From Leisingera aquaemixtae (GTDB lineage: Bacteria; Pseudomonadota; Alphaproteobacteria; Rhodobacterales; Rhodobacteraceae): a stretch of 64,000 nt of DNA. Position 1 is the first letter of the stretch, and every line of letters starts with the position of its first letter. A program made the translations under genes and the position numbers. The notes under the pieces were generated by a model that saw nothing but the letters and a program-made list of their open reading frames with translations, had not been told where the DNA came from and ran no database searches. Shown here piece by piece: positions 63,289 to 64,000 of this stretch. The stretch covers positions 62,001 through 126,000 of the forward strand of contig NZ_CYSR01000011.1 of assembly GCF_001458395.1 (NCBI RefSeq), read 5' to 3'.

Positions 63289-63804
63289 ATGCCAGCCCAT
63301 GCCAGCACAGCCCCTTCCCGGCGCGCCTTCCTGACCGGACGGGTCGCCAGGCCCAAGCCGGAATTCCGCCCCCCCTGGACCGATGAGGCCCGGGTGCAGG
63401 CGCATTGCACCAGCTGCAATGCCTGCGTGGAGGCGTGCCCGGAAGAGGTTATCGAATGCGACAGCCGGGGCCGCCCGCGGATCAATTTCCGCGGCGGCGA
63501 GTGCACCTTTTGCGCGGCCTGCGCTGAGGCCTGCCCGGAGCCCGTGTTCGACCTTGCGCAGCCCGCCCCCTGGCCGGTGACCGTGGACATCGGCGGCAGC
63601 TGCCTGCTGGCCGCGGGAATCACCTGCCAGCTGTGCACCGACATCTGCGACGCGCGCGCCCTGCGGATGGATCTGTCGGTCCGCCCGGCGGGTGCCATCC
63701 AGGTTGATGCGGATGCCTGCACCGGCTGCGGCGCCTGCCTTGCCACCTGTCCCAACAACGCCATCGCGATCCGCGACCCCCGCCAGCAAAGGAGCCACGG
63801 GTGA
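63289..63804 (+). CDS. napF: Ferredoxin-type protein NapF
   Basis: 171 residues, cytosolic Fe-S protein thought to assist cluster insertion into NapA. Cys clusters: C-T-S-C-N-A-C-V-E-A-C, C-T-F-C-A-A-C-A-E-A-C, a C-Q-L-C-T-D-I-C motif, and C-T-G-C-G-A-C-L-A-T-C near the end. An N-terminal R-R-A-F-L-T-G stretch is typical and not a Tat signal in this family. The stop overlaps the napD start. Confidence 0.93.
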   Translation: MPAHASTAPSRRAFLTGRVARPKPEFRPPWTDEARVQAHCTSCNACVEACPEEVIECDSRGRPRINFRGGECTFCAACAEACPEPVFDLAQPAPWPVTVDIGGSCLLAAGITCQLCTDICDARALRMDLSVRPAGAIQVDADACTGCGACLATCPNNAIAIRDPRQQRSHG

Positions 63805-64000
63805 CAAAAGAGGTTCATATTTCCAGCCTGCTGGTGCGCAGCAACCCGGCCCGCATGGCCGCCGTGCTGGATACCATCAAAGCCATGCCGAACGCCGAGA
63901 TTTCGCAAACAGACCCCTCGGGCAAAATTGTCGTCTTGTTCGAAGCGGACAGTGACCGTGCCATTGGCGATGCCCTGGCCGAAATCCAGCTTCTCGACGG
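63801..64000 (+). CDS. napD: NapD chaperone (3' end outside window)
   Basis: GTG start overlapping the napF stop (GTGA), AAAGGAG upstream. First 66 residues: VHISSLLVRSNPARMAAVLD and GKIVVLFEADSD match NapD, the ferredoxin-fold chaperone binding the Tat signal of NapA. The rest of the operon (napA and onward) is expected to the right. Confidence 0.88.
   Translation, partial: MTKEVHISSLLVRSNPARMAAVLDTIKAMPNAEISQTDPSGKIVVLFEADSDRAIGDALAEIQLLD

Overview
The window looks like a chromosomal segment of a marine Rhodobacteraceae (roseobacter clade, Leisingera/Phaeobacter/Ruegeria-like) alphaproteobacterium. Evidence is the high-GC core genes, the alphaproteobacterial versions of FtsK, GyrB, RibA and HspQ, a glycine-betaine demethylation cluster, and a periplasmic nitrate reductase (nap) operon at the right edge. 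The genus is an inference from gene content and style; no search was run.

Layout. (1) 1-18.0 kb is core housekeeping: a yggS fragment, ribA plus an L,D-transpeptidase, an orphan OmpR-type regulator, xth, a thioredoxin-TPR co-chaperone, a LON-domain protein with a Trm112-like protein, a UbiH-family monooxygenase, an amidase, a DapC-like aminotransferase, ftsK-lolA, a lipoprotein transglycosylase, an AEC carrier, hspQ and ggt. GC-rich palindromic repeats sit between several of these. (2) 18.3-29.2 kb holds an anti-sigma kinase/STAS pair, a thiolase, a free-methionine-sulfoxide reductase, and a one-carbon module: XRE-cupin regulator with its own operators, GFA protein, two paralogous FAD/GcvT demethylating dehydrogenases, a homocysteine methyltransferase and a GbdR-like AraC regulator. 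(3) 29.4-36.2 kb holds dnaN-recF and gyrB, separated by lysE, tetR and an NAD(P)H oxidoreductase. TetR and the oxidoreductase face each other across three TGACC-type palindromes.

(4) 36.2-62.8 kb is an accessory island with lower and patchier GC, insertion sequences, decayed DNA and uncommon proteins. It contains: a two-TM protein with an external propeller of 40-residue repeats, split by an IS110/IS1111 element; three small lipoproteins with a peptidoglycan amidase (Amidase_2 plus PG-binding domain); a four-TM protein with an Amidase_3; a possible small RNA gene; an IS6 remnant followed by an intact IS256-type element with an 8-bp target duplication; two adjacent large caspase-fold proteins (caspase + alpha/beta-hydrolase, 1169 aa; caspase + STAND NTPase + TM + about 18 WD-like repeats, 1660 aa); a truncated tyrosine recombinase; and a DprA/SLOG protein with a degenerate HAD-phosphoribosyltransferase. 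(5) 63.1-64.0 kb opens the nap operon (napE-napF-napD).

How the parts work together. The betaine module would strip methyl groups from glycine betaine, dimethylglycine and sarcosine and pass one-carbon units to folate and homocysteine. The two caspase genes overlap by 14 bp and look like one sensor/executioner operon of the immune or programmed-death type; they are the best candidate for a little-described system here. The DprA plus HAD-PRTase pair is the second candidate, resembling nucleotide-signal conflict systems. Both assignments are inferences from domain architecture and context.
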